From: Halanaerobium sp046541575
GTDB taxonomy: Bacteria > Bacillota > Halanaerobiia > Halanaerobiales > Halanaerobiaceae
NCBI GenBank assembly: GCA_046541575.1
Contig: JBKHDA010000001.1
Span: 30,963 to 94,962 of the forward strand
Direction of reading: 5' to 3'
Length of the DNA: 64,000 nt
A program made the position numbers and the translations under genes. The notes beneath the pieces are model-generated. The model worked only from the letters and a program-made list of their open reading frames with translations. It searched no databases and had not been told where the DNA came from. Shown in pieces: positions 51,597 to 60,472 of the stretch (positions are counted from its first letter, which is position 1; the number at the start of each line of letters is the position of its first letter).

Positions 51597-52922
51597 CTAA
51601 ATTGTTTGATAGATATTAAAAAGCATAATAAATAATACGGCTGCCGGTACAATGTATTTTAAAAAGAGAGAATAAGTATTTCCAATTTTAAAACGACTGT
51701 TTTTATTTGCTTCTTCCACTGCATTTTTGCTGCCCCAGATATGACCGACAAAAATTGAGGTTAAAATTCCTCCTGTTGGTAAGAAAATAGAGTTGGAAAA
51801 CCAGTCATAGGTATCAAGCAGATCCATTCCTAAAAAGCTGAAGTTAGAAAATGAGCTGTAACCTAAAAGTGGTGGAATTCCTACCAAAAATATAACAAAA
51901 CCCATTAAATAAGAAGCTTTTTTTCTCTTCCAATCATATTCATCAATTAAAAATGCTACTACAACTTCCAGCATTGAGATAGAAGAAGTTAAAGCTGCAA
52001 TTGTAAGCAGTAAAAAGAAGATTAATGAGAAAAAAGTGCCAAAAGGCATTTGGGTAAAAACAGCAGGCAGAGTAATAAAAGTTAAACCAGGGCCAGATGC
52101 TGGATCAAGCCCAAAGGCAAAAACAGCTGGAAAAATTGCAAAACCTGCCAGTAAAGCTACAGCTGTATCAAAAATTAGTACATAAGCTGCACTTTCATTA
52201 ATGCTTTCTTTTTTACTTAAATAGCTGCCGTAGGTAATCATAGCTCCCATACCGAGGCTTAAGGTGAAAAATGCCTGTGAAATTGCATCAGCAAAGGTCT
52301 GAAAATTAATTGCTGAAAAATCTGGTTTTAGATAGAAATTGAGTCCTGCTGCAGCGCCATCCAGTGTAACTGAGCGAATGATTAATAAAAAAATAATTCC
52401 GAATAAAATTGGCATCAAAAATTTAACAAGTTTTTGAATTCCATTGACTACGCCGGCACCAATAACAGCGATTGTTAAGAACATAAAAATACCATGCCAT
52501 AAAATCGGCTCTGTCAGACTGCTGATGTGAGCCTCGAAAATTTGGGGGAAATTACTTTCAGCAGTAAAAGTCAGTGATTTAAAGATATAAGATATTCCCC
52601 AGCCGGCAATAACAGAATAGTAACTTAAAATAACAAAACCTGAGAGAACACCAAGTGCTCCAACCAGAGGCCAGGCAGTGTCAGGTGCCATTTTTTTAAA
52701 AGCGCCAATGGGGTTTTTCTGAGTAATCCTTCCCAGAGACATTTCAGAAACTAAAATTGGATAACCAATAAATAAGATTGCTGCTAAATAAATTAAAATA
52801 AAAATTGCTCCACCATTTGTCCCCGTAATAAAAGGAAAACGCCAGATATTACCAAGGCCGATGGCCGATCCAGATGCAGCCAGAATGAAGCCAAGTCTGG
52901 AAGTCCAGTTTTCTCTTTCCAT
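51597..52922 (-). CDS. Na+-dependent NSS-family transporter 1
   Basis: A 441-residue neurotransmitter:sodium symporter with about 11-12 helices: TM1 ASGSAIGLGNIWRFPFITG with the Na+/substrate-site residues, LSLGMGAMITYGSYLSK in TM6-7 and LTSSISMLEVVVAFL in TM8. Bacterial members import amino acids with Na+. It ends short after TM11-12. A divergent paralogue starts at 53346. ATG after AGGAGG. Confidence 0.92.
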   Translation of the reverse strand: MERENWTSRLGFILAASGSAIGLGNIWRFPFITGTNGGAIFILIYLAAILFIGYPILVSEMSLGRITQKNPIGAFKKMAPDTAWPLVGALGVLSGFVILSYYSVIAGWGISYIFKSLTFTAESNFPQIFEAHISSLTEPILWHGIFMFLTIAVIGAGVVNGIQKLVKFLMPILFGIIFLLIIRSVTLDGAAAGLNFYLKPDFSAINFQTFADAISQAFFTLSLGMGAMITYGSYLSKKESINESAAYVLIFDTAVALLAGFAIFPAVFAFGLDPASGPGLTFITLPAVFTQMPFGTFFSLIFFLLLTIAALTSSISMLEVVVAFLIDEYDWKRKKASYLMGFVIFLVGIPPLLGYSSFSNFSFLGMDLLDTYDWFSNSIFLPTGGILTSIFVGHIWGSKNAVEEANKNSRFKIGNTYSLFLKYIVPAAVLFIMLFNIYQTI

Positions 52923-52972
52923 AATAAATCCTCCTATTTGTTTTAATTTTTAATATTTGCTTTTGCCAGTTT

Positions 52973-53007
52973 ATTTTATCATATTAGCAGGCAGGCATCA
53001 ATGCCTA
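52973..53007 (-). promoter_or_regulatory. promoter of NSS transporter 1 with a dyad over the -35
   Basis: On the minus strand TTGATG (53001-52996), 17-base spacer, TAAAAT (52978-52973). The dyad AGGCAT-CA-ATGCCT (52994-53007) covers the -35, a possible operator. Confidence 0.6.
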
Positions 53008-53138
53008 AATTTTAAGGATTAGAGGCGTTTAATATCACAATAAATTTAAAATATCCTTATTTATTTGAAAACGATTAAGTAAAGTTAAATACATTTTTTT
53101 GATTTTTGTCGTAAAAGCTGGAAATTGTTGAATTAATT

Positions 53139-53147
53139 TGTTATAAT
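53139..53147 (+). promoter_or_regulatory. extended -10 promoter of NSS transporter 2
   Basis: TG-T-TATAAT at 53139-53147 on the plus strand; the -35 is weak. Confidence 0.5.
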
Positions 53148-53345
53148 ACATTCAACCTGATTAGTTTAGTTGAGAAGGATACAATCTTTAGATTAGCAAA
53201 GTAATAATAATTTAGCAGTAGTTAATGATTGTATCAGAGTAGAGAGCAGTTGATATCTTAATTTTTTTTAATTTTAGCTGAGTTGAGCCAGGATAAATCA
53301 GGAAAATAAAAAATTGAGTAGAAAGAAGTGAAGGAGGAAAGTAAA

Positions 53346-54821
53346 ATGGAACAGAATCGTGAACAATGGGGAAGTAGAGTTGGTTTTGTTTTGGCAACAA
53401 TTGGTTCAGCAGTTGGACTGGGTAATATCTGGCGTTTTTCTTATATGGCTTATGAAAATGGTGGAGGTGCCTTTTTATTTCCGTATATTTTTGCTCTGCT
53501 GACAGCGGGAATACCTCTGATATTACTGGAAATGGGCTTTGGATTTTTTACCAGAACTTCAGCACCTAGTTCATTTCGAAAGGTTGGTAAAAAGTTTGAA
53601 TGGGTAGGCTGGTGGTCAGTACTGGTGGCCTTTACAGTTACAGTCTATTATATTGTTATTATTGCCTGGAGTCTATTATTTGTTTTTAAATCATTTAATC
53701 TGGGCTGGACTGCTAACCCGGAAGCCTACTTTTTTGGAGATTTTCTTCAGTTTTCAGGTAGTGCTTTTGATCTAGGTGGAATTCAGTGGCCAATATTCTT
53801 AGCTTTAATTGGGGTCTGGTTAATTAATTATGTCATCATTGCCGGTGGAGTACAAAAAGGTATAGAAAAAGCAAGTAAAATATTTATGCCGCTTTTGGCA
53901 GCAATGCTTTTAATTATTGTATTTAGAGGCTTAACTTTACCCGGATCAATGGATGGAGTAAGGGCATTTCTGGCACCTGATTTCAGCAGAATTTTTGAAC
54001 TGGATATCTGGCTGGACGCCTATGGACAGATTTTCTTTTCCCTAAGTCTGGGTTTTGGAATTATGATTGCTTATTCCAGTTATCTACCTAAAAAATCAGA
54101 TGTTATTAAAAACGGTACAATTGCAGCTTTTGCAGATGCAATTTTTGCTATTGTAGCCGGACTTGGTGTTTTTGGTATCCTGGGCTACATGGCACAGACT
54201 CAGGGAGTACCAGTCGCAGATGTTGCAACTTCAGGTATTGGATTGGCATTTATTGCTTTCCCACAGGCAATCAATTTATTACCTGCTTTACCACAACTTT
54301 TTGGATTATTATTTTTCTTATCCCTTACAGTTGCCGGTCTGTCATCAAGTGTTTCCTTAATTGAATCTGTAGTTTCAGCTTTAATTGATAATTTTAGTTT
54401 AAGCCGCACAAAGGCTGTTACAATGGTTTCAATTGTAGGATTCTTAATGGGATTACCAATGGTTACAGAGGGTGGTCTGGCGATTTTAGATATTTTTGAT
54501 CACTTTATTAATATTTTTGGTCTGTTAACTGTTGGATTTGTAGAAATGCTTGTTTTAAGTTATGCTTTTGATCTTGATAAAATTAAAGATAACATGAATC
54601 CAAGTTCTGACTATCAAGTTGGTCCAACCTGGAAAGCTCTAGTTAAGTTTGTCAGTCCTATTTTAATTGGTTTTGGTTTAATCCAGAATGTAATATCAGA
54701 ATTCGCTACAGTTTATGGTGGCTATGCACTGGCAGAAGTTATTACTTTTGGCTGGGTAGCAGTAGCTTTAGTACTTTTATTTGCAATTTATCTCGGCAAA
54801 CGAGAAAATACTATAGTTTAA
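53346..54821 (+). CDS. Na+-dependent NSS-family transporter 2
   Basis: A 491-residue NSS transporter with 12 helices: TM1 IGSAVGLGNIWRFSYMAYEN, FSLSLGFGIMIAYSSYLPK and VAGLSSSVSLIESVVSAL. It is longer than its divergent neighbour and only moderately similar, so the pair probably differs in substrate (amino acids or organic solutes). ATG 53346 follows AAGGAGG by 8 bases; six upstream in-frame residues precede that site and are excluded. Confidence 0.92.
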   Translation: MEQNREQWGSRVGFVLATIGSAVGLGNIWRFSYMAYENGGGAFLFPYIFALLTAGIPLILLEMGFGFFTRTSAPSSFRKVGKKFEWVGWWSVLVAFTVTVYYIVIIAWSLLFVFKSFNLGWTANPEAYFFGDFLQFSGSAFDLGGIQWPIFLALIGVWLINYVIIAGGVQKGIEKASKIFMPLLAAMLLIIVFRGLTLPGSMDGVRAFLAPDFSRIFELDIWLDAYGQIFFSLSLGFGIMIAYSSYLPKKSDVIKNGTIAAFADAIFAIVAGLGVFGILGYMAQTQGVPVADVATSGIGLAFIAFPQAINLLPALPQLFGLLFFLSLTVAGLSSSVSLIESVVSALIDNFSLSRTKAVTMVSIVGFLMGLPMVTEGGLAILDIFDHFINIFGLLTVGFVEMLVLSYAFDLDKIKDNMNPSSDYQVGPTWKALVKFVSPILIGFGLIQNVISEFATVYGGYALAEVITFGWVAVALVLLFAIYLGKRENTIV

Positions 54822-54856
54822 GTAAACTTTAATTATTAAGTAAATTATAAATTAAG

Positions 54857-54898
54857 AGGCTGACTTTAATGTTGTCAACATTAAAGTCAGCCTTTTTT
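54857..54898 (+). terminator. intrinsic terminator after NSS transporter 2
   Basis: AGGCTGACTTTAATGTTG (54857-54874) and its exact complement (54876-54893) form a very long stem, followed by six T. Confidence 0.9.
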
Positions 54899-55013
54899 GA
54901 TTTATTGTCGATTATTAATTATAATTATAAATGGAATCTTTGAGTTTTATTAATGAGTAAAATAAATAAGTAGTTTAGTCCAGAAATAATTTTAAAAAGG
55001 GAGCTGATAATTT

Positions 55014-55514
55014 ATGGAAGAAATTTTTGAACGGAGAAGTATCAGGAAGTATCAGGATAAAAATGTGGAAGAAGAAAAAATAGAAAAATTATTAGAAGCA
55101 GCAGCTGCAGCACCATCTGCTGGTAATGAACAGCCCTGGCATTTTATTGTAATTAAAGATAGAGAAAGACTTAATCATCTGGCAGAGATTCATCCTTATG
55201 CTAAAATGCTTAAAGAAGCACCACTTGCTATTGCAGTTTGTGCAGACTTAAATAAGCAGAAGCATCAGGGTTTTTGGGTACAGGACTGCTCAGCAGCAAC
55301 TCAAAATATTTTGCTGGAAGCTGTGTCTTTAGATCTGGGATCTGTCTGGATTGGCTGTCATCCGGCTGAAGATAGAGAAAAAGTAGTTAGTGAATATTTA
55401 GAAGTTCCAGCTGATTTTAAAACTCTATCTTTAATTGCGGTTGGTTATCCAGCTGAAGAAAAAGGCAGAGTTGATAGACTAAGTGATGATATTATTCATT
55501 ATGATAAGTGGTAA
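55014..55514 (+). CDS. nitroreductase-family FMN protein
   Basis: A 166-residue nitroreductase-fold protein: RRSIRKYQDKNV at the N terminus binds FMN phosphate, APSAGNEQPWHFIVI and LGSVWIGCHP are family motifs. It lacks the C-terminal extension of larger members. The family reduces nitro compounds, quinones or flavins using NAD(P)H; substrate unknown. Monocistronic between two terminators, ribosome site GGGAGCTG. Confidence 0.92.
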   Translation: MEEIFERRSIRKYQDKNVEEEKIEKLLEAAAAAPSAGNEQPWHFIVIKDRERLNHLAEIHPYAKMLKEAPLAIAVCADLNKQKHQGFWVQDCSAATQNILLEAVSLDLGSVWIGCHPAEDREKVVSEYLEVPADFKTLSLIAVGYPAEEKGRVDRLSDDIIHYDKW

Positions 55515-55524
55515 AATTGATAAT

Positions 55525-55563
55525 AAAAGCAGACAGATTGGAAGCTGAAATCTGTCTGCTTTT
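55525..55563. terminator. bidirectional terminator between nitroreductase and Rnf-like cluster
   Basis: AAAAGCAGACAGATT (55525-55539) and AATCTGTCTGCTTTT (55549-55563) are exact complements; U run in both directions. It ends directly beside the stop codon of the convergent RnfA-like gene. Confidence 0.88.
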
Positions 55564-55569
55564 ATCATT

Positions 55570-56121
55570 TTATAAAAAATCAAATCCCGACATCACAGCA
55601 CTTAAAAAGGCAAGAACTAATATTAGAGTATATTCTTTCTGGAAAATTTCTTTACTTTCCTTGAGATCTAATTGTTCTTTTAAAGCAGCGACTACAATGA
55701 AAACAAGATAAATTGCTGTTAAAGCAGCTGCTATAATAATTAAATCCTGAGAACTATAATTAACCTTTTCTATAATATTAAACTGAAGTGATAGTACTGC
55801 TGGCAGAGCTATAAACTCATGTTTGATACCGGCTATCCAGTCCCCCTGCAGTAAACCACCGCTTTTTATTAACCTAACTGCAATTAAAGAATTAATGAAA
55901 TAAACTGCAGGTATTAAAAAGTCAGCAGAGCCAAGATAATAGGAAAATATCCAGGCGGATAAGGCACTAAAGGCCATGGCTCCTGTTATAATTAATCCAT
56001 TTTTAAAGGCAGACCTTAATTTAGGAGTTTCTACTATAATTAGCAGTACTGCTGTGTAAGAGATTAATACTATATTATTTTTCAGCAGCTGATCCCAGAA
56101 CAGTAACATTATTTCACTCAT
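55570..56121 (-). CDS. RnfA-like membrane subunit without cysteines
   Basis: A 183-residue, six-helix protein in the position of RnfA. Known RnfA/NqrE have a GICP motif in helix 1 and an NC motif in a later half-helix, whose cysteines hold the intramembrane [2Fe-2S] cluster with RnfE. Here the matching places read VETPKL and INSLIAV, and the whole protein contains no Cys. It overlaps the RnfE-like gene by 4 bases. No rnfB follows; instead a terminator. Assignment rests on topology, size, gene order and weak motif similarity. Confidence 0.68.
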   Translation of the reverse strand: MSEIMLLFWDQLLKNNIVLISYTAVLLIIVETPKLRSAFKNGLIITGAMAFSALSAWIFSYYLGSADFLIPAVYFINSLIAVRLIKSGGLLQGDWIAGIKHEFIALPAVLSLQFNIIEKVNYSSQDLIIIAAALTAIYLVFIVVAALKEQLDLKESKEIFQKEYTLILVLAFLSAVMSGFDFL

Positions 56122-56717
56122 GCTTTAACCTCACTTTCTAATTCGATTCCAGCCTCTTTTTTTATTTTTCTTTCTAAATTTAACTTTTTAATTATTATCT
56201 CATAAATAAAGGCTGTTATTCCAACAATCATAAAGGCACCAGGAGCTTCAGTAGCTATAGAAAGAGGGGGGTTAATAAAAATTTGATAATTTAAAATACT
56301 GCCCTCACCCAGCAGTTCTCTTAGAAGAGAAACTGCAAGCATTAAATCTAAAAATAAAAGATGATTAATTATAAAATTGGAAAAGCTTTTATTATTTAGT
56401 TCCGCATAGACAAGAGGTGTTACTCCAATTAAAATAAAATAGTAGTTAAAATGGACTGACTGATTATTAAAAATTAGAGGCAGCAGATGATAAAGAAAAT
56501 AAGAGATGGCAAAACCTGCAGCCCAGAGAATTATTTTTCCAGATTTTTGACTAAAAAAACTTTCAGATGTTAAATAAATAAATCTAATTACCAGAGCTGT
56601 CAGGCTGAGTGTTAGAGCAAAAATAAGAGCAAAAAGAATACCGTTTCCTGTACCTGCAAGTAAAGCAAATAAGCCTAAAAGAGTTATTTTATTTACAAGA
56701 GTTAAATTGCTGTTCAT
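56118..56717 (-). CDS. RnfE-like membrane subunit without cysteines
   Basis: A 199-residue, six-helix protein. RnfE features retained: NGILFALIFALTLSLTA and LRELLGEGSI. Where RnfE/NqrD have GLCP and TNC cysteines, this protein reads GLFALLAG and GVTPLVY; it has no Cys at all. It lies 46 bases after rnfD, where rnfG would usually stand, with its own AAAGGAG site. It would pair with the RnfA-like subunit in the membrane. The C terminus is charged and Glu/Lys-rich. Confidence 0.75.
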   Translation of the reverse strand: MNSNLTLVNKITLLGLFALLAGTGNGILFALIFALTLSLTALVIRFIYLTSESFFSQKSGKIILWAAGFAISYFLYHLLPLIFNNQSVHFNYYFILIGVTPLVYAELNNKSFSNFIINHLLFLDLMLAVSLLRELLGEGSILNYQIFINPPLSIATEAPGAFMIVGITAFIYEIIIKKLNLERKIKKEAGIELESEVKA

Positions 56718-56763
56718 ATAATCATTCTCCTTTCTTGCTGAATTACGATTTAAGTGTTAAATT

Positions 56764-57768
56764 TTATCCAACTAATTGAGCTAAGTAACTGAATAGAATA
56801 ATTATTCCTGCTCCAGTTAAAGCTGCACCAGCAATTTTATAGTTTCTTTTTCGGATTTGATGCTGGCCAAAATGGAAACCTTCAAATAAATGATCAGTTA
56901 AATAGGCAAGACCGTTCATTGTTAAAATAGCAAAAGTAACCCCACCACTATAGCTGGAAAAATAGCGAATTAATACGGTTAAAGCGCCACAGCCAGCACC
57001 ATAAAATAATCTTGCTTCTTTAGCTGCAGGAGAGCTGACCATATCAGTTGCCATAAAAAATGAACCTAAAATTACAGCACCGGCAAATACACTTAAAATT
57101 GGATTAACTCCAAGTATAGCTGAGGTGATAATTACCGCAGTTATAAAGGAACCTGGAATTCTCCAGCTTATATACCCTTTATAGTAAAGAAAAGCTGCAC
57201 CAATTAATAAGGCCAGAGCTGATGTTTCTCCTATTGCTCCCGGTATATTTCCAGAGAATAAATTCCAAAAACCGCTGAGTCCATTCTGACTGAGGTAAGT
57301 ATAAGAAGAATCAGCAGCTCTCTGGGCTAAAGGTGTTGCACCGGTGATTCCATCAAAAGGAGCAGGCCATTTTGCAAAGAGAGCAGGAAAAGATAAACGG
57401 ATTACAGCTCTACCGGCCAGAGCAGGATTGAATACATTGTTTCCCAGTCCTCCAAAAAGCTGTTTGGCAACAATGATGGCAAAAAAGGCACCTATTAAAG
57501 GCAGCCAGAAAGGCGAGCTGGCCGGAATACTCATTCCTAAAAGCATACCAGTCACAAAAGCACTGCCGTCTCCGGGAAATCTCTTTGTAAAGGGATATTC
57601 TAATAAAACGGAAAAAATTGCAGTTGAAAAAATCAAGAAAAGTGCATAATAACCAAAAAACACCGCTGCAGCAATAACGGCCGGGATTAAAGCTAAGGCC
57701 ACATTCCACATGGTTTTTTCTATATTATCATCTGTTCCAACATGGGGACCAGAAAGTTCTAAATTCAT
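56764..57768 (-). CDS. rnfD: Rnf complex subunit D
   Basis: A 334-residue membrane subunit of the NqrB/RnfD family: N-terminal SGPHVGTDDNIEKTMWNVAL, GGLGNNVFNPALAGRAVI and the flavinylation motif GITGATPLA, whose Thr normally carries phosphoester-linked FMN. About ten helices. In Rnf it takes part in the Na+ or H+ translocating path between ferredoxin and NAD. The flavinylation site is kept although the FMN subunit RnfG is absent from the cluster. Confidence 0.9.
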   Translation of the reverse strand: MNLELSGPHVGTDDNIEKTMWNVALALIPAVIAAAVFFGYYALFLIFSTAIFSVLLEYPFTKRFPGDGSAFVTGMLLGMSIPASSPFWLPLIGAFFAIIVAKQLFGGLGNNVFNPALAGRAVIRLSFPALFAKWPAPFDGITGATPLAQRAADSSYTYLSQNGLSGFWNLFSGNIPGAIGETSALALLIGAAFLYYKGYISWRIPGSFITAVIITSAILGVNPILSVFAGAVILGSFFMATDMVSSPAAKEARLFYGAGCGALTVLIRYFSSYSGGVTFAILTMNGLAYLTDHLFEGFHFGQHQIRKRNYKIAGAALTGAGIIILFSYLAQLVG

Positions 57769-57783
57769 TTAAAGCCACCTCCA

Positions 57784-59109
57784 TTAATTATTTTTTTCTC
57801 TTAAGCGTGCTTTACCCTCTCTCAACCATCTCAAAAGAGGTCTGCCGGCAGGACATACATAGGCACAACTACCACATTCAATACAGCTGGCAAGACTTAG
57901 TGCTTCAGCTTCTTCCAGATAGTCATTATTAATAAAATCGGTAATTCTATTGGGAGTTATATATACAGGACAGGCATCTACACATTTAGCACAGCGAATA
58001 CAGACTCTACTTTCATATTCTTTGTATTCAGCCTGAGATAAAACGATAATCCCAAATCCTGTTTTAGTAATTGGAATCTCTGTGCTTTCTGCTCTAAATC
58101 CGGTCATTATTCCTCCAATAATTAAAACACTATCTTCAGCAGTTAAACCACCACAGTAATCAATTAATTCCTTAATTGGGGTTCCCAGAGGAACTATTAA
58201 ATTTTTGGGATTTTTAATTCCACGGCCGCTTACAGAAACTATTCGGTCAACTACTGGCTGGTCTTCATCAACGGCTTCTGCAACAGCAACTGCTGTCTGA
58301 ACATTATTTACTACTACCCCGACATCCATGGGTAATCCACCTTCAGGGATTTCGCGATTTAGGCAGGCTTCTATCAGCTTTTTTTCAGCTCCATGAGGAT
58401 AACGAGAATCCACAACTTGATAATCCAGTTCAGGCCAGTTTTTGGATTCAGCCTTTAATTTTTTAATAGCATTTTCCTTATTATCTTCACAGGCAATAAA
58501 GCCATTGTCTGCTCCTACAGTTTTTTTGATTAATTCCAGGCCTCTAAAAATTTTAGCTGTTTTTTCCTGCATTGTGCGGTCATCCACAGCTACATAGGGC
58601 TCAGATTCTGAGCCGTTAATGATCACAGTATCTATTGGCTTATCTGCAGGAGGAGATAATTTGATATGAGTTGGAAAACCGGCTCCTCCCATACCAATTA
58701 TACCAGAATTAATGATTATTTCTTTGATTTCTTCAGCACTTTTTTCCTTTTTAGCTTTTAAAGAAAAATTGACTCGTTTAAATTCTGCACTTTTATCCCT
58801 TTTAATTATAATCGCTTTTGATTTACCACCTCTGGAATCAGGGACTTCTTTAATAGCAGCAATTTCACCAGAAACACTGGCGTGAAGACAGGCAGAAAAG
58901 CCTTCCTCTGCCTCAACAATGCACTGGCCTCTTTCAACATAATCACCTTTTTTTACAGTGATTTCTCCCGGTTTACCAATATGCTGTTTTACCGGTAGAT
59001 AAACCATATCCGGCAGCGGTAATTCCTCAATTCTCAAATCAGTATTCAATTCTTTTTTAGCTGGAAGTTCAATTCCTCCAATTGAAAACCTTTTAATTTT
59101 TTTAGACAT
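57784..59109 (-). CDS. rnfC: Rnf complex subunit C
   Basis: A 441-residue subunit: N-terminal barrel (VYLPVKQHIGKPGEITVKKG), NADH/FMN domain with GMGGAGFPTHIKL and ESEPYVAVDDRTMQ, SLBB region, and two 4Fe-4S motifs CIRCAKCVDACP and CIECGSCAYVCP. This is the NAD(H)-reactive peripheral subunit. First gene of the four-gene cluster C-D-E-A; RnfD starts 15 bases downstream. ATG after AGGAGCTG. Confidence 0.93.
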   Translation of the reverse strand: MSKKIKRFSIGGIELPAKKELNTDLRIEELPLPDMVYLPVKQHIGKPGEITVKKGDYVERGQCIVEAEEGFSACLHASVSGEIAAIKEVPDSRGGKSKAIIIKRDKSAEFKRVNFSLKAKKEKSAEEIKEIIINSGIIGMGGAGFPTHIKLSPPADKPIDTVIINGSESEPYVAVDDRTMQEKTAKIFRGLELIKKTVGADNGFIACEDNKENAIKKLKAESKNWPELDYQVVDSRYPHGAEKKLIEACLNREIPEGGLPMDVGVVVNNVQTAVAVAEAVDEDQPVVDRIVSVSGRGIKNPKNLIVPLGTPIKELIDYCGGLTAEDSVLIIGGIMTGFRAESTEIPITKTGFGIIVLSQAEYKEYESRVCIRCAKCVDACPVYITPNRITDFINNDYLEEAEALSLASCIECGSCAYVCPAGRPLLRWLREGKARLREKNN

Positions 59110-59146
59110 CTTATCAGCTCCTATCTCTAAGTAAAAAAATTATCAA

Positions 59147-60214
59147 TTAAATTTGATAGATATCGACAATTCTGCGGGCAGCTTCTTTTATATTTTCTGC
59201 TTTAATTTCTGCCCTGTAGTTATCAACTTTTTTTTGTGAGTGTTCATACATTGGGTCATAATATTCCTCTAAAAGAATTTTAGTTAATTCTTTAAATTCT
59301 GCAGCTTCAGCCAGCTCTAAAAGTCTAAAATAAGAATCTTTTCCTGCCTTTTTGATTAAATACTTTTTAATTGAAGTTAATGATTCTAAAACTCTTTCAA
59401 TAAATTGCTGCTGATTACTTTCTATGTCTTTTATATATTCTAGATAAATGTTTTCTACCCTTTTTTTTATGGAAGCATTAATTAATAAATCATCACCTAC
59501 CTTCATTTTTTGATGAAAAAACTTTGGAATTACAGAATGTCCTACTCTTCTGCTTTCAGCTTCCACAAAAATAACACCATCTTTATTATCCTTTTTATTT
59601 AATTCCTCCCAGAGCAGTGATTCAAAATATTTTTGGTTGTAGGGTTTTTCCAGACCAATACCGCCGAATGCAGATCCTCTGTGGTTGGCAATACCTTCTA
59701 AGTCAATAATATCTGCCCCCAATTTCTGCATTTCTTTTAAAATATAAGTTTTTCCAACCCCGGTATTTCCGTGCAGTACTGAAATTTTACCCTTAAAATC
59801 ATAATTTTCAAGTTTGTCTATAATATAGTGTCTGTATTCTTTATAACCACCTTCTAATCTATAAACCTCAATTCCTGCTAGATCAGAAAATTCAGCCAGG
59901 CTCTTACTGCGTAGTCCTCCTCTGGAGCAGAAGATAATCAAATTATCATATTTTTGAACAAGTTGATTAACTTCAGCAATTAAACCTGGTATTTTTGGTG
60001 AAACTAGTTCAACTCCTTTAAGTTTTGCTTTTTTGGGACTCTGCTGCTTGTAGACAGTACCAATTATCTTTCTTTCCTCATTATTAAGTAATTCTATATT
60101 AACTGCTCCTGGAATAGTTGCTTCTTTATATTCTGCTTTAGTTCTTGCATCAATGTAAATGCTGTTTTTTAAACTTAAACTCTCCTGATAAGTGATTATT
60201 CTTTCTTTTCTCAT
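59147..60214 (-). CDS. mnmH: tRNA 2-selenouridine synthase
   Basis: A 355-residue protein with an N-terminal rhodanese domain (YIDARTKAEYKEATIPGAVN; active Cys in FCSRGGLRSKS) and a C-terminal P-loop domain (LHGNTGVGKTYIL, VEAESRRVGHSVIP). MnmH/SelU replaces sulfur by selenium at tRNA wobble 2-thiouridine and can also geranylate it. It needs selenophosphate from SelD, which is not in this window. It ends 37 bases before rnfC, so the two may share a transcript. Confidence 0.92.
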   Translation of the reverse strand: MRKERIITYQESLSLKNSIYIDARTKAEYKEATIPGAVNIELLNNEERKIIGTVYKQQSPKKAKLKGVELVSPKIPGLIAEVNQLVQKYDNLIIFCSRGGLRSKSLAEFSDLAGIEVYRLEGGYKEYRHYIIDKLENYDFKGKISVLHGNTGVGKTYILKEMQKLGADIIDLEGIANHRGSAFGGIGLEKPYNQKYFESLLWEELNKKDNKDGVIFVEAESRRVGHSVIPKFFHQKMKVGDDLLINASIKKRVENIYLEYIKDIESNQQQFIERVLESLTSIKKYLIKKAGKDSYFRLLELAEAAEFKELTKILLEEYYDPMYEHSQKKVDNYRAEIKAENIKEAARRIVDIYQI

Positions 60215-60391
60215 TTATTATTTACACCCTTTGATAAAATTATTAATTAATAAATTTAGGATATTTGTCTGATTCTATTTTTTCTTACATCAAGTATTTA
60301 ATAAAAATAACCTGCTTAGTTAATATTCTATCTTAAATCAGAGTAAAATGAAAATAAATGATAAAAAATAAATTATTAGTAATTTGACCAC

Positions 60392-60420
60392 TTGATTTGA
60401 AAAACAAAAAGTGTTATAGT
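60392..60420 (+). promoter_or_regulatory. promoter of the Mrp/MinD-ferredoxin cluster
   Basis: TTGATT (60392-60397), 17-base spacer, TATAGT (60415-60420). Start near 60427, leader about 45 bases. Confidence 0.65.
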
Positions 60421-60472
60421 TAAAACAGCTAAATGAACAAATGACCATAATATAAAATGAGGTGATATTTTA

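Larger units (their letters stand above)
52923..53345. other. divergent intergenic region between the two NSS transporter genes
   Basis: A 423-base gap. It holds a promoter for the minus-strand gene (52973-53001), an extended -10 for the plus-strand gene (53139-53147), and an inverted repeat in the plus-strand leader: GATACAATC (53178-53186) and GATTGTATC (53227-53235). The plus-strand leader is about 190 bases, AT-rich, with a T-run at 53265-53272 but no clear terminator stem. No RNA class recognised. Confidence 0.6.
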
